Positions 53,825-64,000 of a stretch of 64,000 bases of DNA are shown one piece after another (within the stretch, counting starts at the first letter, position 1; each line of letters begins with the position of its first letter). Source of the DNA: Microbacterium sp. YJN-G (GTDB taxonomy: Bacteria; Actinomycetota; Actinomycetes; Actinomycetales; Microbacteriaceae); NCBI RefSeq assembly GCF_015040615.1, contig NZ_CP060402.1, positions 2,046,001 to 2,110,000 on the forward strand. Reading direction: 5' to 3'. Made by a program: the position numbers and the translations under genes. The notes beneath the pieces are model-generated. The model made no database searches, was not told where the DNA came from, and saw nothing but the letters and a program-made list of their open reading frames with translations.

Positions 53825-54698
53825 GGGCGACCAGCTCCCGCGCCAGTCGCAGGTAGGCCTGGGCGGCTGCGTGCTCCGGCGCGAACTCGGTGATGGGCAC
53901 ACCCGACACGGAGGCGTCGGGGAACTTCACGGTGCGGCCGATCACGGTCTCGAGCACGTCGTCGCCGAACGCCTCGACCACGCGCTCGAGCACCTCACGG
54001 GAGTGCAGCGTGCGCGGGTCGTACATCGTCGCGAGCAGACCGTCGAGCGTGATCGACGGGTTGAGCCGGTCGCGCACCTTGTCGATCGTCTCGATCAGCA
54101 GCGCCACGCCGCGCAGCGCGAAGAACTCGCACTCCAGCGGGATGAGCACGCCGTGCGCGGCGGTGAGGGCGTTGACCGTCAGCAGCCCGAGCGAGGGCTG
54201 GCAGTCGATGAGGATGACGTCGTACTCCCCCGCCACCTGGCGCAGCACGCGCGACAGAATGGTCTCGCGGGCGACCTCGTTGACGAGGTGCACCTCGGCC
54301 GCGGACAGGTCGATGTTCGCCGGCAGCACGTCGAGGTTCGGCGTGGCAGACGTCACGATCGCGTCATGCGGGTCGCGCTTGGTGTCCAGCAGCAGGTCGT
54401 ACACCGTCGGGACATCATGGGTCGGGATGCCGAGGCCCGCCGAGAGCGCGCCCTGCGGGTCGAAGTCGACGGCGAGCACCTTGCGCCCGTACTCGGCGAG
54501 CGCTGCGGCCAGGTTGATCGAGGTTGTCGTCTTGCCGACGCCGCCCTTCTGGTTGCACAGCGCGATGATGCGTGCGGGCCCGTGCGAGTCGAGCGGTGCG
54601 GGGATCGCGAACCCCTGGTAGGGGCGGCCGGTCGGGCCGATGGGGGTGTCGTCACCCTTCGTCGCCTTCGACCTGGACTTCGTCGCCTTCTCCGCCAC
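53808..54698 (-). CDS. ParA/Soj family chromosome-partitioning ATPase
   Basis: A 296-residue protein from GTG with AGGAG upstream. Deviant Walker A is KGGVGKTTTSIN, with VLAVDFDPQGALS and ILIDCQPSLGLLTVNAL. The N-terminus is basic and low-complexity. No parB is adjacent, so it is the orphan ParA of the actinobacterial scpAB cluster rather than the origin-proximal one. Confidence 0.93.
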   Translation of the reverse strand: MAEKATKSRSKATKGDDTPIGPTGRPYQGFAIPAPLDSHGPARIIALCNQKGGVGKTTTSINLAAALAEYGRKVLAVDFDPQGALSAGLGIPTHDVPTVYDLLLDTKRDPHDAIVTSATPNLDVLPANIDLSAAEVHLVNEVARETILSRVLRQVAGEYDVILIDCQPSLGLLTVNALTAAHGVLIPLECEFFALRGVALLIETIDKVRDRLNPSITLDGLLATMYDPRTLHSREVLERVVEAFGDDVLETVIGRTVKFPDASVSGVPITEFAPEHAAAQAYLRLARELVARGAVA

Positions 54699-54790
54699 CG
54701 GTTCTCCTGCTCCTTCGTGCTTGCTCGATTGTAGCGGCCGGGTGAACGGGCGCCATCCCGGCGCGCGGCGCGGGCGGGATGCCGCGCGTG

Positions 54791-55693
54791 TCAGCGCGCC
54801 CTGGGGTGCGAGGTGATGTAGATGTCACGCAGCGTGTCGACCGAGACGTGCGTGTAGATCTGGGTCGTCGCCACGGACGCGTGACCCAGCAGCTCCTGCA
54901 CCACGCGTACGTCGGCGCCGCCCTGCAGCAGGTGGGTGGCGAACGAGTGGCGCAGGGTGTGCGGAGAGACCTCTGCGCTGATCTGGGCGCGCTCGGCGGC
55001 GGCCCGGATGACCAGCCAGGCACTCTGCCTCGACAGCGGGGCTCCGCGTGCGCCGAGGAAGAGCCGTGCGGTGGCCCGACCCTTGGCGGCGAGCTCGGGA
55101 CGCACCCGGGTCAGGTACGCGTCGACGGCGGCGCGCGCGTAGGAGCCGACCGGCACGATCCGCTCCTTGTCGCCCTTGCCGCGCAGGCGCAGCACGTCGC
55201 CGTACGCGAGGTCGTCGACGTCGAGCGAGACGGCCTCCGAGACGCGGGCGCCGGTCGCGTACAGCAGCTCGAGCAGCGCACGATCCCGGATGCCGATCGG
55301 CTCGTCCGGCGAGGGCGCCGCCAGCAGCCGCTCGACCTGTTCGATCGTGAGCGCCTTCGGCAGCCTCCGCGGCGTCTTGGGGGGACGCAGCCGTCCGGTC
55401 GGGTCGTCGGTCGTGATCGCCTCGCGGGCCAGGAACCGGTGCCAGCTTCGCACCGACGACTGCAGCCGCGCGAGGCTCGTCGCGGCGGGTGGCGGAACGG
55501 CGGCCGATCGTTCGGCGATGAACGCCGTCACGACCGCCGGGGTCACGGCATCCGTCGTCTCGATCCCCTGGGCGGCGAGCCAGTCGACGTACGCGACGAG
55601 GTCTCGCCGGTACGCGGCGATCGTGTGCTCCGAGAGGCCGCGCTCGATCGTGACGTGCCTGAGGTACGCGTTCAGCGCACGATCGAGCTGCAC
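54791..55693 (-). CDS. xerD: Tyrosine recombinase XerD
   Basis: A 300-residue recombinase. Catalytic residues Arg150, Lys174, His245, Arg248, His271 and Tyr280 are all in place, with the N-terminal SAM-like domain. Resolves chromosome dimers at dif with XerC. Housekeeping, not the island integrase. Confidence 0.95.
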   Translation of the reverse strand: MQLDRALNAYLRHVTIERGLSEHTIAAYRRDLVAYVDWLAAQGIETTDAVTPAVVTAFIAERSAAVPPPAATSLARLQSSVRSWHRFLAREAITTDDPTGRLRPPKTPRRLPKALTIEQVERLLAAPSPDEPIGIRDRALLELLYATGARVSEAVSLDVDDLAYGDVLRLRGKGDKERIVPVGSYARAAVDAYLTRVRPELAAKGRATARLFLGARGAPLSRQSAWLVIRAAAERAQISAEVSPHTLRHSFATHLLQGGADVRVVQELLGHASVATTQIYTHVSVDTLRDIYITSHPRAR

Positions 55694-55694
55694 G

Positions 55695-57954
<2,260 letters not shown>

Positions 57955-57962
57955 CTATCCTA

Positions 57963-59651
57963 TCAGTTCGTGTCGGAGCCGAGGCTCAGCAGTTCGCGGG
58001 CGTGGGTGAGTGCGGCGTCGGAATCAGCGAGTCCGGAGAGCAGTCGCGCCATCTCGGCCTCGCGCTGCTCGCCCGCGAGCCGGGTGACACTGGATGCCGT
58101 GACCGAGCCGTCGTTGGACTTCACGACGGAGAGGTGGTTGGTCGCGAACGCCGCGACCTGGGCGAGGTGCGTGACGGCGATGACCTGCGAGCTGCGGGCC
58201 AGTTGTGCGAGGCGCCGGCCGACCTCGATCGCGGCGGCGCCACCGATGCCGGCATCCACCTCGTCGAAGACGAACGTCGGCACCGGGTCGGTTCCTGCGA
58301 TGACGACCTCGATCGCCAGCATGACGCGCGAGAGCTCGCCACCGGATGCCCCGCGCGAGACCGGGCGCGGCTCGGCGCCGGGGTGCGGGGCGAGCAGGAT
58401 GCCGACGTCGTCGCGTCCGTGCGACGATTCGGCGCCCGGTGAGACACGGGCCTCGAGGCGGGCATCCGGCATGGCCAGGGCGTGCAGCTCTTCGGTGACG
58501 GCTGCGGACAGCCGGCCGGCGGCCTCGGTGCGGGCGGCGGTGAGCGTCTCGGCGGCGGCGTCGAGCGCCTCACGGGCCTGGTCAGCCTGTGCGGTGAGCC
58601 GCTCGATGCGGTCGCCGTCGTCGTCGAGCTCCGCCAGGCGCAGCGAACCGGTGCGCCACACCTCCAGGGCGCTCTCCAGCGAGCCGTGCTGTCGGATCAG
58701 CCCTCCCAGGGCCGCGCGGCGCTCTTCGACAGCGGCGAGTTCGTGCGGGCCCGACTCGTCGAGATCGGCGAGGTAGGTGGAGAGCTGCCCTGCCAGGTCC
58801 GCCGCGCGGTAGCCGAGGTCGACGACGGCCTCGGCGATGCCCGCGAGCTGGGGGTCGCTCACGCGCTCCAGCGCGCGGCGCGCCTCGGCGAGCAGCCCCG
58901 ACACGTCGGGTTCGTCGTCCTCGGACGACAGGGCCGTCCGGGCGAGGGATGCCGACTGGCGCAGCTCTTCCGCATTCGCGAGACGCTCGGCCCTCTCGTT
59001 GAGGGTCACGTCCTCCCCCGCCTCCGGCTCGAGCTGCTCGATCTCGGCGAGCTGCTCGCGCAGCAGGGCCGCCTCGGCCGCCCGCCGGTCGCGGTTCTCG
59101 GTGAGCTCGGCGATCTCGGCATCCAGTTCGCGCCAGGCCCGGAAGCTCTCCTGGTAGCGGCTGAGCGCCTCGGCGACCCTCTCACCGCCGAAGCGGTCGA
59201 GCGCATCGCGCTGCGCGGCGGCGGAGCGCAGCCGCAGCTGGTCGGACTGCCCGTGCACGACCACGAGCTCGTCGGCGAGGGCCGAGAGCACGCCGGCAGG
59301 TGCGGCGCGACCGCCGACGCTCGCACGGCTGCGTCCCTCGGCGCTCAGGGTGCGCGAGACGTACAGCTCGGCGGCGTCGCCTGCAGGCTCGAGCTCGCCC
59401 CCGGCATCCGCCACGATGTCGGCGACCGGCCCCTGCTGCGGAACCAGCCACACCCCGGCGACCGAGGCCTGGGCGGCGCCGGCGCGCACCGCCGACGAGT
59501 CGGCGCGCGCGCCGAGCAGCAGGCCGAGGCCCGTGACGACCATGGTCTTGCCCGCTCCGGTCTCGCCGGTGACCGCGGTGAACCCGGGGCCGAGCGGCAG
59601 CACGGCGTCGTCGATGACGCCGAGACCGCGGATGCGCATCTCGTCGATCAT
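57963..59651 (-). CDS. recN: DNA repair protein RecN
   Basis: A 562-residue SMC-like ATPase. Walker A GETGAGKT, coiled coils (about 150-370), signature RGASGGELSRVMLAIEVV, and Walker B TFVFDEVDAGIGG. Repairs double-strand breaks. It starts as ATGA on the nadK stop. No LexA box is seen because its start is inside the operon. Confidence 0.95.
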   Translation of the reverse strand: MIDEMRIRGLGVIDDAVLPLGPGFTAVTGETGAGKTMVVTGLGLLLGARADSSAVRAGAAQASVAGVWLVPQQGPVADIVADAGGELEPAGDAAELYVSRTLSAEGRSRASVGGRAAPAGVLSALADELVVVHGQSDQLRLRSAAAQRDALDRFGGERVAEALSRYQESFRAWRELDAEIAELTENRDRRAAEAALLREQLAEIEQLEPEAGEDVTLNERAERLANAEELRQSASLARTALSSEDDEPDVSGLLAEARRALERVSDPQLAGIAEAVVDLGYRAADLAGQLSTYLADLDESGPHELAAVEERRAALGGLIRQHGSLESALEVWRTGSLRLAELDDDGDRIERLTAQADQAREALDAAAETLTAARTEAAGRLSAAVTEELHALAMPDARLEARVSPGAESSHGRDDVGILLAPHPGAEPRPVSRGASGGELSRVMLAIEVVIAGTDPVPTFVFDEVDAGIGGAAAIEVGRRLAQLARSSQVIAVTHLAQVAAFATNHLSVVKSNDGSVTASSVTRLAGEQREAEMARLLSGLADSDAALTHARELLSLGSDTN

Positions 59652-60553
59652 GACGCTCCTCGCCATCCGGCGACGGGCAGGTGGAACTTGCGCACCAGAC
59701 GGTTGGTGAACGCGGTCGGATGCAGTCGCGCGAGCCGCACGGGCCGCGAGGAGCGGCGCACGATCACGCGCGCGCCCGGCGGCAGGTCGTGCGAGCGGCG
59801 GCCGTCGCACCACAGGATGCCGGCGCCGAGGGTGCGCTCGAGCATCTCGATCGCGACCGTCGCCTCCGGGCCGACCACGAGCGGCTTGGCGAACAGGGCG
59901 TGCGCCGAGAGCGGCACGAGAGCGATGGCCTCGACCGTGGGCCAGATCACCGGCCCGCCGGCGGAGAAGTTGTAGGCGGTCGATCCGGTGGGGGTCGACA
60001 CGACCATGCCATCGCATCCGAAGGTCGACAGCGGGCGGCCGTCGATCTCGATGACGACCTCGATCATGCGCTCGCGACTGGCCTTCTCGACGGTCGCCTC
60101 GTTCAGCGCCCAGGTCTCGTAGACGACGGTGCCGTCGGCATCCTCGACCTGCACCGACAGCGCCAGGCGCTCCTCGACCTCGTAGTCCCGGTCGACGACG
60201 CGCCGCACGGCGGCATCCATGTCGTCCCGGTCGATCTCGGCGAGGAATCCGACGTGACCCATGTTGATCCCCAGCACGGGTGCGCCGGACTCGCGCACCA
60301 GTTCGGCGGCGCGCAGGATCGTCCCGTCACCGCCGAGGACGATCGCCAGCTCCAGGTCTTCGGGGTCGACATCCTCGCCGAGCATGCTGAGTTCGGCGAA
60401 GGCCGGGTCGACGGCTGCGAGTTCGTCGCGGTCGGGCGAGGCGAGCACGGGAACCGCGCCGTCCTCCCGGAGCGCCTCGATGACGCGCAGGGCGGCGACG
60501 ACGGTGTCCTCTCGCTTCGCGTGGGCGACGACCAGGATCCGGCGCTCGTTCAT
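59648..60553 (-). CDS. nadK: NAD kinase
   Basis: A 301-residue enzyme. GGDGTILRAAEL, NMGHVGFLAEI and TPTGSTAYNFSAGGP are the family motifs. Phosphorylates NAD to NADP. ATGA overlaps with tlyA and recN. Confidence 0.95.
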   Translation of the reverse strand: MNERRILVVAHAKREDTVVAALRVIEALREDGAVPVLASPDRDELAAVDPAFAELSMLGEDVDPEDLELAIVLGGDGTILRAAELVRESGAPVLGINMGHVGFLAEIDRDDMDAAVRRVVDRDYEVEERLALSVQVEDADGTVVYETWALNEATVEKASRERMIEVVIEIDGRPLSTFGCDGMVVSTPTGSTAYNFSAGGPVIWPTVEAIALVPLSAHALFAKPLVVGPEATVAIEMLERTLGAGILWCDGRRSHDLPPGARVIVRRSSRPVRLARLHPTAFTNRLVRKFHLPVAGWRGAS

Positions 60554-61347
60554 CGTCCTCCTGCCACGTGTGCGATCTGCTGCGTCCATTCTGTCGGATC
60601 CGTCCCGCGGCCGGGCGCGAGGTGCACCAGGTACTCGGCGTTGCCGTGCGTGCCGAGGATCGGCGAGGGCAGGATGCCGAGGATGCCGAGGCCGGCGTCG
60701 TGAGCGGCCCACAGCGTGCGCTCGACGGCGTCGACGCGCAGGGTGGGATTGGTGACCAGTCCGCCCTTGACGGCGGTGCGGCCGACCTCGAACTGCGGCT
60801 TGATCAGCAGCACCACGTCGCCGTCCGCGGCGACGACGTCGGCGACGGCGGGCAGGACGAGGGCGAGCGAGATGAACGACAGGTCGCCGACGACCAGGTC
60901 GGGGCGCGGGCTCTCCCCGGTCGCCTCGGTGAGGGTCGCGGCGGTCATGTGGCGGACGTTGAATCCCTCGACGACCGTGACCCCGGGGTCGGCCGCGACG
61001 GAGTCGGCGAGCTGTCCGTGCCCGACGTCGACCGCGAGCACCCGGCGGGCGCCCCGCTCGCGGAGCACCTGGGTGAAGCCGCCCGTGGAGGCGCCCATGT
61101 CGAGCGCGAGGCGATCCTGCACGGGTATGCCGAAGCCGTCGAGCGCGGCGATGAGCTTGTGGGCCGCTCGGCTGACGTAGTGGTCGCCGCCGTCTACGGC
61201 GATCTCGTCGTCGTCGGTGACCGGGGTCGAGGCCTTGACGACGGGGTGGCCGCCGACGCTCACCAGCCCGTCGGCGATCAGGGCGGCGGCGTGCGTGCGG
61301 GAACGAGCGAGCCCGCGCGCGGCGAGGGCGGCGTCGAGTCTCGTCAT
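60550..61347 (-). CDS. tlyA: TlyA family rRNA 2'-O-methyltransferase
   Basis: A 265-residue protein. S4 domain at 1-60 (RLDAALAARGLARSRTHAAALIADGLVSVGG) and FtsJ-like SAM domain (LDMGASTGGFTQVL, DVGHGQL, DLSFISLALVLPA). Methylates 16S/23S rRNA; loss gives capreomycin resistance in mycobacteria. Confidence 0.92.
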   Translation of the reverse strand: MTRLDAALAARGLARSRTHAAALIADGLVSVGGHPVVKASTPVTDDDEIAVDGGDHYVSRAAHKLIAALDGFGIPVQDRLALDMGASTGGFTQVLRERGARRVLAVDVGHGQLADSVAADPGVTVVEGFNVRHMTAATLTEATGESPRPDLVVGDLSFISLALVLPAVADVVAADGDVVLLIKPQFEVGRTAVKGGLVTNPTLRVDAVERTLWAAHDAGLGILGILPSPILGTHGNAEYLVHLAPGRGTDPTEWTQQIAHVAGGR

Positions 61348-61520
61348 CGGGGCCCCGGTGCGGCGTCGCGGGCGTCGCCGCGTGGCGTGCTCTCGAGCCG
61401 CTTCATGAGCTCGTCGTGCACCGCCCCGTACGCGTCGGCGCGCGCCGCGAGCGGCTGGCCCTCGATGAGCCGCAGCCGGCTCCAGAGCGCGTCGGTCGGC
61501 TCATCGCGCGTGTGCTCCAT
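61344..61520 (-). CDS. Small hypothetical protein in the tlyA operon
   Basis: 58 residues from MEHTRDEPTDALWSRLRLIEGQPLAAR. It overlaps tlyA's start by 4 bases. Conserved-looking helical protein of unknown function, common ahead of tlyA in Actinobacteria. Confidence 0.65.
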   Translation of the reverse strand: MEHTRDEPTDALWSRLRLIEGQPLAARADAYGAVHDELMKRLESTPRGDARDAAPGPR

Positions 61521-61563
61521 CCGACCACTGTATCCCGGGCAGGGGACGGCTGCGGGGCGACGC

Positions 61564-62601
61564 TCAGGGCTTGTGGAAAGGATCGGCGTAGAGCTGCTCG
61601 GGCACGCGGAACGCGTAGATCGCGAGACCGGTGGCCCAGATCGCCGCAGCACCGGCGCGCAGCAGGTCGATCTGCGAATCGCCGGCGGCGATGATCTGCA
61701 CGTCGGCGTCGACCACCCGCACCGAGGCGCCGTTGACGGTGAAGACGCCGTTCTTCTCCACGGTCTGCGGATACGGCTCGTGCAGCTCGCGCAGGTCGCT
61801 GAGGATGTAGTCGGGACGCGAGCCCTGCGGCGCCGCGAGCACGTGCTTCGGGCGGTCGATGCCGGTGAGCACGAGCGCCGAGGCGATGCCCGCGCGCACG
61901 GAGCCCATGATGTCGGTGTCGAGACGGTCGCCCAGGAACAGCGGGCGCTGCGCGCCGAAGCGCTCGACGGCGACCTCGAAGATCGGCTTCTCGGGCTTGC
62001 CCGCGACGGTCGAGAGCCGGCCGATCGCGGTGTGCACGGCAGAGACGAGGGTGCCGTTGCCCGGGGCGACGCCGCGCTCGCGCGGGATCGTCCAGTCGGT
62101 GTTGGTCGAGATCCAGGGGATGCCGCCCTCGTCCTCGGGCAGCTGCAGCGCGAACGCGGCCTCGGCGAGGTCCGTCCAGGCGACCTCGGGGGCGAAGCCC
62201 TGCACGACGGCGGCGGGGGCGTCCTCGGCGCTGCGCGTGACGGTGTAGCCGGCCTTCTGCGCCTCGACGACGAGCCCCTCTCCCCCGACGATGAGAATCG
62301 TCGCGGGAGGCGGGACGATGGACGCGAGCAGCCGCATGGCGGCCTGCGGGCTGGTGACCACGTCGTCGGCCGCAACGCTCAGGCCGAGGTCCGTGAGGTG
62401 CTCGGCGACGGAGGCGTCGGTGCGTGAGGCGTTGTTGGTGATGTACCCGAGACGCATGGTCTCGGCCGCCCGGTTGAGGTTCTCGACCGCGTGCGGCAGG
62501 GCACCGGGGCCGGCGTAGACGACGCCGTCGAGGTCGGCGAGCAGAGCGTCGCGGTCGGTCAGCGGGGTGGATGCCGGCTTCGCGCGGCGGAACAGCGCCA
62601 T
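61564..62601 (-). CDS. HAD-IIA (NagD-like) sugar phosphatase
   Basis: A 345-residue protein. Motif I LADLDGVVYAG, motif II region GYITNNASRTD, and motif III/IV GDRLDTDIMGSVRAGI. The C-terminus has an added 70-residue domain. Substrate unknown. It overlaps the repeat protein by one base. Confidence 0.88.
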   Translation of the reverse strand: MALFRRAKPASTPLTDRDALLADLDGVVYAGPGALPHAVENLNRAAETMRLGYITNNASRTDASVAEHLTDLGLSVAADDVVTSPQAAMRLLASIVPPPATILIVGGEGLVVEAQKAGYTVTRSAEDAPAAVVQGFAPEVAWTDLAEAAFALQLPEDEGGIPWISTNTDWTIPRERGVAPGNGTLVSAVHTAIGRLSTVAGKPEKPIFEVAVERFGAQRPLFLGDRLDTDIMGSVRAGIASALVLTGIDRPKHVLAAPQGSRPDYILSDLRELHEPYPQTVEKNGVFTVNGASVRVVDADVQIIAAGDSQIDLLRAGAAAIWATGLAIYAFRVPEQLYADPFHKP

Positions 62602-64000
62602 CAGGCCTCGGTCTCCTCGTCTTCCTGTGCGTCGGTGGGGGCTGCGGGTGTCTCAGAGCTCTCCGCGTCGGCGGCTTCGGCCTCCGATTCGTCCTCGAGC
62701 TCGTCGAGGTCATCTTCGGGATCAGCGTCGTCGTCGAGTTCAGCGTCGTCGAGCTCAGCGTCGTCGAGCTCGCCATCGTCATCGAGCTCGTCGCCGTCGA
62801 AGTCGTCGTCCTCGAGCTCGTGGTCTTCGCTGAGGCTGTCCTCGACGATGATCTCGTCGAACTGACCGTCAAGGCCGAGGGCGGATGCTGCGACCTCTGC
62901 GCGCTCATGCCAGAACGCGGCTTCGTCGGTGCGGCCGAGGTCTTCGAGCACCGCTGCGCGTGCCGAGAAGAGCGCGGGGCTCCATTCGAAGGCGCGGTCA
63001 GGGTCGAGTTCGGGGATCTCGAGCTCGCCGAGGGCCAGCTCGGTCTCGCCGCGGTCCAGACGCGCGCCGGACATGGCGATCGCGAGGGCGACGCGCACGT
63101 CGGGCGTGAGCGCGGCACGGTCCACGCCGCGCCCCTCCTCGAGGGCACGGTCCGGACGGCCGACGCCGCGTTCGCTGTCGACGATGAGGGCGATCATGTC
63201 ATCCTTGCCGGAGATGCGCCGGTAGGTGCGCAGCTCACGCAGCGCCAGGGCGAAGTCGCCGATGCCGTACGCGGTGATCGCGAGGGTCTCCCGCACGACG
63301 GCGATGCGACCGGCACGGCGGGATGCCGCGAGAGCATGCGAGTGAGCGCGCTCGGGGTCCTCGTCGATCAGCTGCGCGGCCATCGCCAGATGACGGGCGG
63401 TCTGCTCGGCGTTCTCCTTGCTGAGGGTCTTCAGCTCGTTGCGCGCCGATGGGTGCAGGTCACGTGCGGTGATCTCCTCGGGCAGCGGCGGCTCGGGGAT
63501 CCGCTCGCGGACGGGCGCGTACTCGTTGTGCGGACGGTCGACGCCACCACGCGGCCGGTCGCGGTACGAGGGGCGCTCACCGGACTGGTCACGATCGCCG
63601 TACGAGCGACGCTCGCCCTGCGGGCGGTCGCCACGGTAGGGGCGGTCCCCCTGCGGGCGGTCGCCATAGGGACGACGGTCGCCCTGGGGGCGGTCGCCAC
63701 GGTAGGGGCGGTCGCCCTGGGGGCGGTCACCGTAGGAGCGACGCTCGCCTTGGGGGCGGTCTCCCTGCGGGCGGTCACCGCGGTACGGACGGTCTCCCTG
63801 CGGGCGGTCGCCATAGGGACGACGGTCGCCCTGCGGGCGGTCGCCACGGTAGGGGCGGTCGCCCTGGGGGCGGTCTCCGTGCGGACGACGCTCACCCTGC
63901 GGACGGTCGCCGCCACGGTACGGCCGGTCACCCTGCCGGCGGTCACCATACGCGCGGCGCTCACCCTGAGGCCGGTCACCGTACGGGCGGCGCTCACCCT
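62601..64000 (-). CDS. Repeat-rich protein with TPR-like core, 5' end off the window
   Basis: The coding frame continues upstream through 64000, so the start is outside. N-terminal visible part (63590-64000): Gly-Asp-Arg-Pro-Gln/Tyr-Arg-Gly repeats of 10-12 residues, an intrinsically disordered RGG-like tract expected to bind RNA. Then a helical tetratricopeptide-like core (AEQTARHLAMAAQLIDEDPERAHSHALAASRRAGR) and an acidic tail of Asp/Glu/Leu repeats. Function unknown, conserved next to tlyA in Microbacteriaceae. Confidence 0.75.
   Translation of the reverse strand, partial: GERRPYGDRPQGERRAYGDRRQGDRPYRGGDRPQGERRPHGDRPQGDRPYRGDRPQGDRRPYGDRPQGDRPYRGDRPQGDRPQGERRSYGDRPQGDRPYRGDRPQGDRRPYGDRPQGDRPYRGDRPQGERRSYGDRDQSGERPSYRDRPRGGVDRPHNEYAPVRERIPEPPLPEEITARDLHPSARNELKTLSKENAEQTARHLAMAAQLIDEDPERAHSHALAASRRAGRIAVVRETLAITAYGIGDFALALRELRTYRRISGKDDMIALIVDSERGVGRPDRALEEGRGVDRAALTPDVRVALAIAMSGARLDRGETELALGELEIPELDPDRAFEWSPALFSARAAVLEDLGRTDEAAFWHERAEVAASALGLDGQFDEIIVEDSLSEDHELEDDDFDGDELDDDGELDDAELDDAELDDDADPEDDLDELEDESEAEAADAESSETPAAPTDAQEDEETEA
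63590..64000 (-). repeat. Imperfect tandem repeats coding GDRPQGDRPYR-type units
   Basis: Units of about 33-36 bases built from GACCGCCC(G/C)CAGGG and CC(C/T)TA(C/T)CG. Many copies across at least 410 bases; they continue past the edge. Synonymous and length differences between copies suggest active expansion and contraction. Confidence 0.85.

Noticed and set aside
54791..55693. XerD as the integrase of the tRNA-Pro island
   Set aside because: It lies 13 kb away in the conserved housekeeping cluster and has the XerD neighbourhood.
63590..64000. CRISPR array
   Set aside because: The repeats are in-frame protein-coding units without unique spacers.

Overview
The window is high-GC actinobacterial chromosome, most likely from a Microbacterium-like member of the Microbacteriaceae. 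The basis is the strong G/C third-position bias, frequent GGATGCC words, very dense overlapping operons, many GTG starts, a DUF222/HNH (13E12-type) gene, and the actinobacterial order tlyA-nadK-recN-pyrG-nudix-xerD-parA-scpA-scpB-rluB-tyrA-cmk-der on the minus strand. Species is not determinable by eye.

Layout. 0-3 kb: type III polyketide synthase, CYTH protein, a short second prepilin peptidase and a DUF1905 protein, all minus. 3.1-9.0 kb: an SOS mutasome cassette (imuA'-imuB-dnaE2) behind two LexA-box-like dyads. 9.1-19.5 kb: a Gram-positive type IV pilus locus, with pilB on plus and a long minus operon pilA-pilV-pilW-pilX-like-pilD-(mini-ORF)-pilM-pilN-pilO-pilT-pilC. 20-30.9 kb: accessory metabolism and transport (MMPL exporter, UV endonuclease-like protein, flavin/F420-type enzymes, TetR/DUF1772 pair, macro-like protein, VKOR, M20 amidohydrolase plus MFS pump, VOC protein).

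31.09-41.65 kb: a genomic island of about 10.5 kb inserted into the 3' part of tRNA-Pro(GGG), bounded by a 35-bp perfect duplication. It carries a large SIR2-domain protein behind a translationally coupled 43-codon ORF, a RelA/SpoT-type nucleotidyltransferase with a C-terminal HEPN-like RNxxxH motif, a DUF5677-like protein, and a three-gene ABC-three-component (ABC-3C) operon (HNH-containing protein, small middle component, DUF2326 ATPase). Its integrase is truncated and its excisionase is frameshifted, so the element looks trapped. I judge this to be an anti-phage/defence island and the most interesting part of the window.

41.6-47.9 kb: tRNA-Pro, acetyltransferase, small housekeeping genes, an apparently leaderless DUF222/HNH gene, a Nudix-PIN-like fusion, and a Glu/Leu-type dehydrogenase. 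48.1-64 kb: the conserved housekeeping cluster listed above, then a NagD-like HAD phosphatase and a protein with a Gly-Asp-Arg-Pro-Gln repeat tract that runs off the right edge.

All calls are from reading the sequence and motifs. No database search was run, and family names without a visible catalytic motif should be treated as provisional.
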